Under the pieces are notes generated by a model. The model was not told the origin of the DNA. It saw only the letters and a program-made list of their open reading frames with translations, and made no database searches. The position numbers were made by a program, and so were the translations under genes. Shown here in pieces: positions 9,780-16,944 of a stretch of DNA of 64,000 nt; positions within the stretch are counted from its first letter, which is position 1, and each line of letters opens with the position of its first letter. Origin of the DNA: Eubacteriaceae bacterium (GTDB lineage: Bacteria; Bacillota; Clostridia; Lachnospirales; Lachnospiraceae); NCBI GenBank assembly GCA_902363805.1, contig CABJBF010000006.1, positions 1-64,000 of the forward strand. The letters are read 5' to 3'.

Positions 9780-10142
9780 CTATTTTGGAGCTACGCTATT
9801 ATAACTCCAATTAAGCCCACTTCTGTAATAAACATAATGTTCACCAGATGCACTTATCCATTTTTTCCCATTTTCAGTATCTTTATACTTTTGAACAGTT
9901 TGAGTCCCTGCCTTAGTTTTGCTGACGTTATATGATATATGACCTGAATCTGTAGCATGTAACACCGTAATAACTTTATAATCTGATACTGTTGCATAAG
10001 AACAATATGTCGTTGCTAATGCCCTAGTTTTATTATTTTGAAACACTGTACTTCCTCCACATACATTCGCAGCTGAAACACTACATACATTAGACACTAA
10101 AAGTGTAGTCGCTGTTAATAAACATATAATTTTTTTCTTCAT
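9780..10142 (-). CDS. Small secreted peptide, possible bacteriocin-like
   Basis: A 120-residue pre-protein with a Sec signal (MKKKIICLLTATTLLVSNVCSVSA, predicted cut after SVSA). That leaves a mature chain of about 96 residues with two cysteines (28 and 47), rich in Thr, Ser, Tyr and Lys. I do not recognise a family with certainty. The size, aromatic C-terminus and downstream ABC/large-permease operon recall lactococcin 972-type bacteriocins, but the resemblance is weak. The upstream region carries an identical 37-bp copy of a sequence also found at the agr promoter, so production is probably quorum-controlled. Its ribosome site is GGAGAT. Confidence 0.65.
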   Translation of the reverse strand: MKKKIICLLTATTLLVSNVCSVSAANVCGGSTVFQNNKTRALATTYCSYATVSDYKVITVLHATDSGHISYNVSKTKAGTQTVQKYKDTENGKKWISASGEHYVYYRSGLNWSYNSVAPK

Positions 10143-10253
10143 TAATTCCTATCTCCTTTCGTAATTTTGTCAACTCAATATTAATATTTTGCTAACATTA
10201 TATAGCTTCAATGATTGTAAATAATATAACTAAATATATTTTCTTTTTCCATA

Positions 10254-10290
10254 TTTTTTGCATGAAACGACAAAAAACTATTGTTTTTGG
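10254..10290. promoter_or_regulatory. 37-bp Agr-associated element, copy 1
   Basis: Thirty-seven bases identical to 11143-11179, in the same orientation, 112 bp upstream of the secreted-peptide start. The core is GCATGAAACGACAAAAAACT followed by ATTGTTTTTGG. Possible minus-strand -10 boxes lie at 10226-10221 (TATTAT) and 10202-10197 (TATAAT), with no consensus -35. That fits an activator-dependent promoter; the LytTR regulator AgrA at 12660 is the obvious candidate. Confidence 0.75.
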
Positions 10291-10339
10291 GCAAAAAAAG
10301 AGTATTTACTATGTTTTACTATTATCATAAAAGCCTGTT

Positions 10340-10909
10340 TTATTTTCCTATTTTTTCTTTCAATATACATGGTGTTTGTAAACATGCAGATAATATTATT
10401 CCTACATCTATGGCTAAAGCATAATTTTCTCTATTTAATAATATTAATAAGTAATATATTATTGCAATTATTAAAACTATAACGGTTATTTTTGATTTAT
10501 ATTCTTTCTTTTCTATTAAATCTAATCTACGATTTTCATTTTCAATAGGACTAAATATAATCAACCCGATAGTTGCACATAGCATACCTATATCAAAAAT
10601 AAAGTTATATTTGATATTAGCAATAATATAAATGCATACAAATAATATTATCAATGAAGAAATTATACAAACCCATGCATGTCTAGTATGAAAACCGCCA
10701 CTATATTTTCTAGTTAACATAAACGTAACTATAAATAATATGCTTTCAAAAATTTTTCCCATAATCCCACCTATAGTTATTGAAATAATTATAGGAAAAG
10801 TAGTTAAGAAAAAGCCATAAACAGCATACTCATACAATTCTCTATCTTCATTTAATATTGCCTTATGCTTAATTAACCATGTAACAATGTAATATGATAT
10901 ATATCTCAT
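10340..10909 (-). CDS. agrB: AgrB-type autoinducer-processing protease
   Basis: A 189-residue multi-pass membrane protein of the accessory gene regulator B family, which cleaves the AgrD precursor and forms its thiolactone ring. The catalytic pair is visible in RKYSGGFHTRHAWVC: His74 and Cys81, with the seven-residue spacing of staphylococcal AgrB. Four or more hydrophobic helices follow. The start codon overlaps the agrD stop (ATGA), so the two are translated together. The usual agrBD order is inverted here (agrD first), as in many clostridia. Confidence 0.93.
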   Translation of the reverse strand: MRYISYYIVTWLIKHKAILNEDRELYEYAVYGFFLTTFPIIISITIGGIMGKIFESILFIVTFMLTRKYSGGFHTRHAWVCIISSLIILFVCIYIIANIKYNFIFDIGMLCATIGLIIFSPIENENRRLDLIEKKEYKSKITVIVLIIAIIYYLLILLNRENYALAIDVGIILSACLQTPCILKEKIGK

Positions 10910-11064
10910 TTATTTTGTTTTTTATAACGTTCTAACGCTTTTGGTGCCTTTGGTTGATAAAGCATTAAACATGACGTAGTATTTGCTTCCACTTTAAGTA
11001 ATTTGTCTAGAGCAAATATTACAGCTTTCGTTGTACCTTTTAATATTTTATTTTCTTCCAACAC
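10906..11064 (-). CDS. agrD: AgrD-type cyclic autoinducer precursor peptide
   Basis: A 52-codon gene found by reading upstream of agrB. An N-terminal amphipathic helix (KAVIFALDKLLKVEA) is followed by the core NTTSCLMLY and the charged recognition tail QPKAPKALERYKKQNK. Clostridial AgrD proteins share the Cys-x4 then QPxxPK arrangement, so the mature signal is predicted to be a five-residue thiolactone ring, CLMLY, perhaps with a short N-terminal tail. The start is GTG at 11064 or TTG at 11061, both behind a GGGGGAGG ribosome site. Its stop overlaps agrB by 4 bp. Confidence 0.93.
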   Translation of the reverse strand: MLEENKILKGTTKAVIFALDKLLKVEANTTSCLMLYQPKAPKALERYKKQNK

Positions 11065-11142
11065 GCCTCCCCCTTTCTTATATAATTATCATCAAAAGCT
11101 ATATACAATCATACTAACCTTCCTTTAGCTTAAAATCGATAT

Positions 11143-11179
11143 TTTTTTGCATGAAACGACAAAAAACTATTGTTTTTGG
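11143..11179. promoter_or_regulatory. 37-bp Agr-associated element, copy 2
   Basis: This copy, identical to 10254-10290, lies in the divergent agrD/agrC region, 79 bp upstream of agrD. A minus-strand -10 (TATGAT, 11113-11108) without a consensus -35 follows about 30 bp away. On the other side the agrC -35 box begins 11 bp from the element. It is a likely AgrA site for positive autoregulation. Confidence 0.8.
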
Positions 11180-11189
11180 TCATTTCATT

Positions 11190-11217
11190 TTGTTTTTTTT
11201 TTATTTTATTGTATACT
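11190..11217 (+). promoter_or_regulatory. Putative agrC promoter
   Basis: TTGTTT (11190-11195), 16 bp, TATACT (11212-11217), about 45 bp before the agrC ATG. Confidence 0.5.
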
Positions 11218-11262
11218 ATTTGTAAATTATTTATAAATTATGCAATGCAAGGGGGTTATATT

Positions 11263-12570
11263 ATGAAAACAACATTACTATATTTATTTATTTATATTAT
11301 AGAAGCTTTAATATTATGGTCATACTCATCTAATTTATTTCACTCAAGATACTCTAAAAAAATAGAGTTTATAGGTTTGTTTACTGGATACGGATTTCTG
11401 TTTTTACTTGCATTCATAAAAGTCGTTTGGATTAATTTACTTTTTTTTCTGCTTATTAATTTTATTTTTTTTATTATATTTTATAAACTTAAATGGAACC
11501 TTTGTCTTCTACATTCTATGGTTTTAGCCTGTCTTATGAGTCTTAGCGAACTGACAATCACAGGATTATTCTCGCAGTTTAATAGCGTTGTACTTTATAA
11601 CAGTTCTGATTTTTTATTGCTAGTTATTCTTACCATTTTTAGCAAAATTTTTTACTATATAGGAATTAGAATTATTATTACGTTAATGCATGGTATAATA
11701 AGCGAGAACGGACATATTAATAGAGCAACAATCCTGCTTAATATAATACCTCTAATTTCACTTTATATTATTTTAATAATGACTGCTGGGATTTTAAGTA
11801 CAAAAGTACCATCAGGTTTTAAGCCTTTATTATCATCCTGTGCAATTTTGTTATTTGTTATAAATATATTGGTTATGTATATTTACTATTATACACAGCA
11901 AAAATCTCATGAACTTATAAACCTTCAAATTCAATTACAAAAAGAATATGATATGGCAGAATACTACAAAACTTTATTCAAACAAGATGAAAGTCAGAAA
12001 ATCCTGATTCACGATATTCGAAAGCATTTTATGTCCATTGCAAACTTAAATGAACAAAATGAGCAGGATAAGATTCGGCAATATCTTGATACTATTTTAA
12101 ATTCATCTGATTTGCAGACTTCGGTTCACATTTCTGATAACGAATTGTTAAATTACATTATATGTCACTATATACAATTATGTAAAAACAAAAATATTAA
12201 CTTAAAAGTTGATGTTCGAAAAAAAATGCTCCAACATTTGGACTATTCTGAGCTTACAGCTTTGTTTTGCAATCTGTTAGACAACGCCATAGAAGCATGT
12301 ATTAATATTCAGGATTCCTATATTGATTTAAGCATCACTTCAAATGAAATTAATCATATAACTATAATTAATATCGTTAACACCTGTAATACTATTCCGA
12401 CTTTTAATAAATCCGGAATGCCTATTTCAAACAAAAATAACAAATTAAAGCATGGCTTTGGATTAAAAAGTGTAGAACGAATTATTAATAAATATAACGG
12501 AAATATAAAAATGTATTTTAACAATAAAAAAATGACCTTTCATACAGTCATAACTATGGAAGACTGCTAA
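11263..12570 (+). CDS. agrC: AgrC-type sensor histidine kinase (GHKL)
   Basis: A 435-residue receptor kinase. About six to seven hydrophobic helices occupy residues 1-205, then a coiled segment leads to the phospho-acceptor motif ILIHDIRKHF. The GHKL ATPase domain has an N-box (LFCNLLDNAIEAC) and a G-box (KHGFGLKSVERI). This is the AgrC/ComD layout for sensing cyclic peptides. The frame is open from 11170, but the ATG at 11263 follows an AAGGGGG ribosome site and begins the first membrane helix. It is divergent from agrDB and shares the 37-bp element. Confidence 0.92.
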   Translation: MKTTLLYLFIYIIEALILWSYSSNLFHSRYSKKIEFIGLFTGYGFLFLLAFIKVVWINLLFFLLINFIFFIIFYKLKWNLCLLHSMVLACLMSLSELTITGLFSQFNSVVLYNSSDFLLLVILTIFSKIFYYIGIRIIITLMHGIISENGHINRATILLNIIPLISLYIILIMTAGILSTKVPSGFKPLLSSCAILLFVINILVMYIYYYTQQKSHELINLQIQLQKEYDMAEYYKTLFKQDESQKILIHDIRKHFMSIANLNEQNEQDKIRQYLDTILNSSDLQTSVHISDNELLNYIICHYIQLCKNKNINLKVDVRKKMLQHLDYSELTALFCNLLDNAIEACINIQDSYIDLSITSNEINHITIINIVNTCNTIPTFNKSGMPISNKNNKLKHGFGLKSVERIINKYNGNIKMYFNNKKMTFHTVITMEDC

Positions 12571-12659
12571 CACATAAGAATATAAAATTATTGAATTATA
12601 TTTAATTCCTATTGTATAACTATTAACAACATTCAAATTTATAAGAAGGGGAATTTACA

Positions 12660-13367
12660 ATGCGAATTTTAATTTGTGATGATGACTTAGAAATGTCTAT
12701 GCAACTCAAAGAGATTTTACAATGCTTTTTTAGCACAAGTTCTTTAAATATACCTGAGATTACGATTTATAATAATGGTACTGATTTACTTTTAGATTCC
12801 GGTGAAAAAGATATTGTCTTTTTAGACATAGAATTACCTGATGTAAGTGGTATCTACGTTGGCAATGAGCTAAAAAAAACAAATTCAAATACCATTATAT
12901 TTATTGTAACTTCTTATTCCCAATATTTAGATGATGCAATGCGTTTTCATGTATTCCGATATCTTTCAAAGCCTCTGGATAAGCAAAGAATTTTTAGAAA
13001 TATGAAAGACGCAATAAACTTATACACTTCTTCCGTTACAAAAATTCCAATAGAAACGAAAACTGAAGTATTTACAGTATTAACATCCGACATTGTTTGT
13101 ATCGAAGCACAGGGAAGAAAAATAACTATTCATACTACCACTGGAGATTACGACTCTATACATAACATGCACTATTGGACAGATACTTTAAATATGCCAT
13201 GTTTTTTTACTTCACATAGAAGTTTTATTGTTAATTTAAGATACGTTTCTAACTTTGATCATTCACTAATATATTTGTATGGCAATAAAATACGTGCTTA
13301 TTTAACAAAAAGAAAATACACACAGTTTAAAGATGCATACATGCTATATTTAGAAAGCACACGATAA
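12660..13367 (+). CDS. agrA: AgrA-type LytTR response regulator
   Basis: A 235-residue response regulator: receiver domain at residues 1-120 (acidic Asp7-9, phospho-acceptor Asp56 in FLDIELPD, conserved Lys in LSKPLD) and a LytTR DNA-binding domain at about 135-232 (FFTSHRSFIVNLRYV). It partners AgrC, 89 bp downstream. LytTR proteins bind pairs of short direct repeats; the 37-bp elements at 10254 and 11143 are the best candidate targets. An exact copy of the 13-mer found at cysteine/Fe-S promoters lies just upstream (12602-12614). Confidence 0.92.
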   Translation: MRILICDDDLEMSMQLKEILQCFFSTSSLNIPEITIYNNGTDLLLDSGEKDIVFLDIELPDVSGIYVGNELKKTNSNTIIFIVTSYSQYLDDAMRFHVFRYLSKPLDKQRIFRNMKDAINLYTSSVTKIPIETKTEVFTVLTSDIVCIEAQGRKITIHTTTGDYDSIHNMHYWTDTLNMPCFFTSHRSFIVNLRYVSNFDHSLIYLYGNKIRAYLTKRKYTQFKDAYMLYLESTR

Positions 13368-13430
13368 TTTATTGTTTCGCTTTTTTACACAAAAATATAG
13401 TTTTATAAACTTGTCATATATAAACAAAAC

Positions 13431-13453
13431 GCCGGCAAATTTTCTTTGCCGGC
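13431..13453. terminator. Bidirectional terminator between agrA and flavodoxin gene
   Basis: GCCGGCAAA / TTTGCCGGC is a perfect 9-bp stem with a 5-base loop. On the minus strand it is followed by GTTTTGTTT, so it best fits the end of the flavodoxin transcript, but it can also stop agrA transcripts. Confidence 0.75.
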
Positions 13454-13598
13454 ACTCTTATTATGTTAGTAGAATTTATTATGATTTTGCTTTACTATTC
13501 TCCATTTTTAGGAGTAGCTATCAAATTATCATGCGAATTGCTTTCTTAGGCTAATTTACATTTAAAATTATTTTTTGTATATAATTTTGCTTTTTAAA

Positions 13599-14021
13599 TT
13601 ATACTAATGCTGCTCCAAGAGCTTTACATGCTGCAAGTGCTTCTTCATCAGGCATTTCATTAGCAATTACACTATCTGTTGCAAGCTTAATTCCTGATGC
13701 TGAACAGTCCGCTTCCCAATTTTCCATCCATTCTCCGGTTCCCCAGCCATAAGAGCCAAATAATGCTACTTTCTTTCCCGGTAATTCAGGTTTGCACTCA
13801 TCAAACATTGGTGCAAATTCGCTTTCTTCCAAAACTTCGTCTCCCATGGCAGGGCATCCAAATGCAATTCCATCATACTCTTTTACTTTTGCTGCGCCAA
13901 AATCTGTTGCTGAAATTAATTCAGCTTCAGCACCTGCTTCTTTTATTCCTTCAACTACAGATGTTGCCATCGTTGATGTGTTACCTGTTCCAGTCCAAAA
14001 TACTACTGCGATTTTACTCAT
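13599..14021 (-). CDS. Flavodoxin
   Basis: A 140-residue short-chain flavodoxin, a soluble FMN electron carrier that replaces ferredoxin under iron limitation. The FMN-phosphate loop WTGTGNTSTMA is at residues 9-19, and the GSYGWGTGEWMENW loop that stacks on the isoalloxazine is near residue 88. Its ATG has a GGAGG site. It lies 134 bp downstream of the DUF3793 gene on the same strand, whose promoter carries a DtxR-like palindrome. Iron-responsive co-expression is therefore plausible. Confidence 0.93.
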   Translation of the reverse strand: MSKIAVVFWTGTGNTSTMATSVVEGIKEAGAEAELISATDFGAAKVKEYDGIAFGCPAMGDEVLEESEFAPMFDECKPELPGKKVALFGSYGWGTGEWMENWEADCSASGIKLATDSVIANEMPDEEALAACKALGAALV

Positions 14022-14155
14022 TTGTTAAAATCCTCCTTATTTATATTTACTTATGATTATTCATAAGTTTTTTATTATATGATGCTATTATCAGTATTTA
14101 ACTGACCAATCATTAAACTCTACGCATTATCACAATCATACATCATTATATTTAT

Positions 14156-14734
14156 TTAAGCTGCAACTGTTAATTGCATAACACTACGCCCGCTAATCCA
14201 AAGATTCATATAAATATCTCTGCATTTTTTATATTTACGAAATGTCTTTGTTGCCTCTTCTTCATTGCAATATACTTTCCAATAACCTGTACATTTGCAA
14301 TTGCACCCATGATTTTCAATAAAGCCTTTTACATCACCTATTGGATATCCTAAAAATATTCCTATCTCATGTGGAAACTGATTTAACTTTTCAAATTTCT
14401 TCTTTAACTGGAGTATTATGTTTTCGCAATTAACAGATACATTAATTCCATCGTCTGCTAAATATCCTTGTTGTAATAAAAATTTTTTTATATCCTCCCT
14501 ATTTAATATTTTTTCCAAATCTGCTCTTCTGTAAACATATATAAGGGCTTTATTCACTCCTACGTTTTCTGACAAAATGTCAAATGTAATACCTTTTCTC
14601 TTCATTTTTGAATTCCAATAGGCCACTCTTAAATAAAGTTCATTTAATGATTTATATGTATATGTAAACAGGCTTGCTGCCTTAATGGATGCTAAAGTTG
14701 GAGAACAATGTTCTATTAACTCCTGTTCAAACAT
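14156..14734 (-). CDS. DUF3793 family protein
   Basis: A 192-residue protein of the uncharacterised DUF3793 family, which I recognise from FEQELIEHCSPTLASIKAASLF, the paired CN/KCTGYWKVYC region and the HEIGIFLGYPIGDVKGFIEN block. Four cysteines near residues 143-155 (CNCKC, YC) could bind metal. In clostridia such genes are often found with flavodoxin and iron-uptake genes, as here. The ribosome site GGGAGGTA (14748-14741) is complementary to a loop in the leader RNA (see 14805-14888), suggesting translational control. Function is unknown. Confidence 0.8.
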   Translation of the reverse strand: MFEQELIEHCSPTLASIKAASLFTYTYKSLNELYLRVAYWNSKMKRKGITFDILSENVGVNKALIYVYRRADLEKILNREDIKKFLLQQGYLADDGINVSVNCENIILQLKKKFEKLNQFPHEIGIFLGYPIGDVKGFIENHGCNCKCTGYWKVYCNEEEATKTFRKYKKCRDIYMNLWISGRSVMQLTVAA

Positions 14735-14766
14735 ATTGTCTACCTCCCAACCATTTTATTATCTTT

Positions 14767-14788
14767 TAGGTTAGTCATAGCTAACTTG
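14767..14788. promoter_or_regulatory. DtxR-like palindrome in DUF3793 leader
   Basis: TTAGGTTAG, six bases, then CTAACTTGA. The half sites resemble the DtxR/IdeR box (TTAGGTTAG...CTAACCTAA). In RNA the GTTAG/CTAAC arms could also form a small hairpin just before the ribosome site. Confidence 0.5.
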
Positions 14789-14804
14789 AAGATCAAAAAA
14801 ATTA

Positions 14805-14888
14805 CGGGCTTTATCAGTCATAAGTCCAGTTTCATTGGAGGTAGAAACTTACTTATGACCTAAACACTTTCGTGTTGCATTATGCCCG
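14805..14888 (-). ncRNA. Folded leader RNA with anti-Shine-Dalgarno loop
   Basis: On the minus strand a closing helix CGGGC (14888-14884) / GCCCG (14809-14805) encloses two hairpins. One is AACAC-GAAA-GTGTT (14876-14863) with a GNRA loop. The other is a long arm (14859-14817): GTCATAAGT/ACTTATGAC, then AGTTTC/GAAACT, with loop TACCTCCAAT. The structure is followed by a T-run (14801-14795). The loop TACCTCC is an exact complement of the DUF3793 ribosome site GGAGGTA about 90 bases downstream. It looks like a regulatory leader or riboswitch-type element; I cannot assign it to a known class. Confidence 0.65.
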
Positions 14889-14922
14889 ATTTTATAGGTG
14901 CAGTTAGTTGTCAAAACTTTGT

Positions 14923-14970
14923 GTTAGTCTTAACTAACTACAATATACTTTACATTCTTTTGTTTGTCAA
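14923..14970 (-). promoter_or_regulatory. Consensus promoter with DtxR-like operator at +1
   Basis: Minus-strand TTGACA (14970-14965), 17 bp, TATATT (14947-14942). Immediately downstream, overlapping the expected start of transcription, is the palindrome GTTAGTtaagACTAAC (14938-14923). The half-site sequence TTAG...CTAA matches DtxR/IdeR-type iron boxes, which fits control of a flavodoxin operon. Confidence 0.75.
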
Positions 14971-15032
14971 TATAAATTTGTAGAAATAATCTTTTTAGTA
15001 ACAATTAACCTAATTAAACATACAATACAATG

Positions 15033-15079
15033 TCTAAAAAAGAACTGCAAATAAAAGCATTCACAATTATTCGCAGTTC
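15033..15079 (-). terminator. Terminator of pyk
   Basis: GAACTGC (15042-15048) and GCAGTTC (15073-15079) enclose a partly paired 24-base interior. The minus strand continues TTTTTTAG. Confidence 0.85.
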
Positions 15080-15127
15080 CTCTTTAATTTAAATTTTTCT
15101 AATTATTCATCTTTCAAAATCAGCTAA

Positions 15128-16540
15128 TTAAATTCTTTCAACTTTAATTAAGTTTGTATTACCTGATGTGCCATTTGTATATCCACCTGTAATTACGATT
15201 CTGTCATCTTTTTCTAAGCCAAGTACTTCTTTAGCTGTTTTCTTAGCTGTGTAGAATAAAACTTCTGTAGAATCAAATTCTTCTACCATAATAGGTGTTA
15301 CACCCCATGATAAAGCTAATTTTCTCCATGTCTTCTCATTTGTTGTAAGACCTACAATATCAACCGGTGAACGGAATCTTGAAATCATTCTTGCTGTCAT
15401 ACCTGATAATGTACATACAGCAATTCCTTTTGCCTTAATATCAATGGCCATACCACATGTTGCATGTGAAATAGCATCTATTTCATTTCTAATCTGGAAA
15501 TCAAAATTTCTAAATCTTTTATCATAATGGATACTCTGTTCTGTTCTTTCAGCAATCTTAGCCATTACTTCTACAGCTTTTACCGGATATTTTCCTGCTG
15601 CAGTTTCTCCTGATAACATAATTGCACTTGTTCCATCGTAAACAGCATTAGCAACGTCTGATATTTCAGCTCTTGTAGGTCTGATATTTGTAATCATTGA
15701 CTCTAACATTTCTGTTGCTGTAATAACTCGTTTACCAAGCATACGACACTTAGTAATCAAATGCTTCTGAATTGCCGGAAGCTCTTCGTATGCAATTTCA
15801 ACACCCATGTCACCACGGCCAATCATAATGCCTTCACAAGCTTCGCAAATTTCTTCAATATTATCTACACCTGCCTGATTTTCAATCTTTGCAATGAGGT
15901 CGATATCTTCACCGTCATTTTCTTTCAAAAACTGCTTTACATCTAATAAATCCTGCTTCTGTGATACAAATGAGCATGCAATATAAGCAACTTCATTTTT
16001 AATACCAAATAATATATCCTGCTTATCCTGTTCACTCAAATATTTCTGTTTTAATACTTTATTAGGGAAGCTCATACTCTTTCTGTCTGATAAAACACCA
16101 CCTACTGTAACTTCTGTGATAATGTTGTTTCCCTTAATTTCTTTTACGACAAATTCCATTAAACCATTATTTAATAAAATTCTGTCCCCTACATTTAAAT
16201 CCTTGTTCAAATTCTTATAAGATACAGAGACTATTGTCTGGTCGCCTTCTACTTCATCAGTTGTAAAAGTAAATGGGGCTCCAGCCTTTAATTCAATCTT
16301 TCCGTCTTTAAATGTTCTAATTCTATATTCTGGTCCCTTTGTATCTAACATAACCGCTATAGGAAGATTTAATTTTGTTCTAACTTTTTTAATTATATCA
16401 ATTTTTTTCTGCTGTTCTTCGTGTGTGCCATGTGAAAAATTGAGACGCGCAACGTTCATTCCTGCTTTACACATATCTGTAATGATTTTCTCGTCTGTAG
16501 ATGCCGGTCCTATTGTACATACAATCTTTGTTTTACGCAT
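15128..16540 (-). CDS. pyk: Pyruvate kinase
   Basis: Pyruvate kinase makes pyruvate and ATP from phosphoenolpyruvate in the last step of glycolysis. The 470-residue chain shows KTKIVCTIGPAS at the N-terminus, ARLNFSHG, MLDTKGPEYR, the catalytic-lysine motif LIAKIENQAGVDNIEEI, MIGRGDMGVE and TATEMLESM, followed by the allosteric C-terminal domain. It lacks the extra C-terminal PEP-utiliser domain seen in some Firmicute enzymes. It is monocistronic, with its own promoter and terminator. Confidence 0.97.
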   Translation of the reverse strand: MRKTKIVCTIGPASTDEKIITDMCKAGMNVARLNFSHGTHEEQQKKIDIIKKVRTKLNLPIAVMLDTKGPEYRIRTFKDGKIELKAGAPFTFTTDEVEGDQTIVSVSYKNLNKDLNVGDRILLNNGLMEFVVKEIKGNNIITEVTVGGVLSDRKSMSFPNKVLKQKYLSEQDKQDILFGIKNEVAYIACSFVSQKQDLLDVKQFLKENDGEDIDLIAKIENQAGVDNIEEICEACEGIMIGRGDMGVEIAYEELPAIQKHLITKCRMLGKRVITATEMLESMITNIRPTRAEISDVANAVYDGTSAIMLSGETAAGKYPVKAVEVMAKIAERTEQSIHYDKRFRNFDFQIRNEIDAISHATCGMAIDIKAKGIAVCTLSGMTARMISRFRSPVDIVGLTTNEKTWRKLALSWGVTPIMVEEFDSTEVLFYTAKKTAKEVLGLEKDDRIVITGGYTNGTSGNTNLIKVERI

Positions 16541-16655
16541 TATTATTCTCCTTATACGCTTAATTTACTTAATCTGAATCTTCTAAACCAAGGATAGATA
16601 TTTGTGAAACTATATTTGAAATATCATACCAAATACATTCTATCTAACCCCATTT

Positions 16656-16684
16656 ATAATACAAATATCCTTTATTTATTTCAA
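16656..16684 (-). promoter_or_regulatory. Promoter of pyk
   Basis: Minus-strand TTGAAA (16684-16679) and TATTAT (16661-16656) are separated by 17 bp, about 115 bp upstream of pyk. Confidence 0.6.
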
Positions 16685-16754
16685 CTGTTTTTTCCTATTT
16701 AAAAGAAAAATACACTTTTTAGCATCAAATACTTTATTTTTAAAACTAAAAAGG

Positions 16755-16832
16755 AAAAAATCCTTTAAGTATAGGTTGTGCCATTTTAGAAAAAATATCC
16801 ATTTTCTAAGCAAATCACCTTAACTTAAAGGA
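16755..16832 (-). terminator. Large two-part hairpin terminator upstream of pyk
   Basis: TCCTTTAAGT (16761-16770) pairs perfectly with ACTTAAAGGA (16823-16832) and is extended by AGGT/ACCT. An inner helix TTAGAAAA/TTTTCTAA sits beyond an internal loop. On the minus strand TTTTTT follows. It should end transcription of the 16945-17541 gene; the size and internal loop are more elaborate than most terminators. Confidence 0.75.
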
Positions 16833-16944
16833 CTTTATGTTTTTGCAAATATTTTATTGTCGAGATATATCCAACTGATATGCAATCTATTGTTTATTTT
16901 GCTCTCAATTTTTTATATTATCCGTATTTGCATTTTTATTTCAC

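Noticed and set aside
13372..13554. 60-codon plus-strand frame after agrA
   Set aside because: It spans the bidirectional terminator and has no ribosome site.
14805..14888. Purine riboswitch before DUF3793 (GTTTCTACC and ATAAT are present)
   Set aside because: GTTTCTACC is inside a long hairpin arm instead of a junction, and the P2/P3 loop-loop pattern of purine aptamers is missing.
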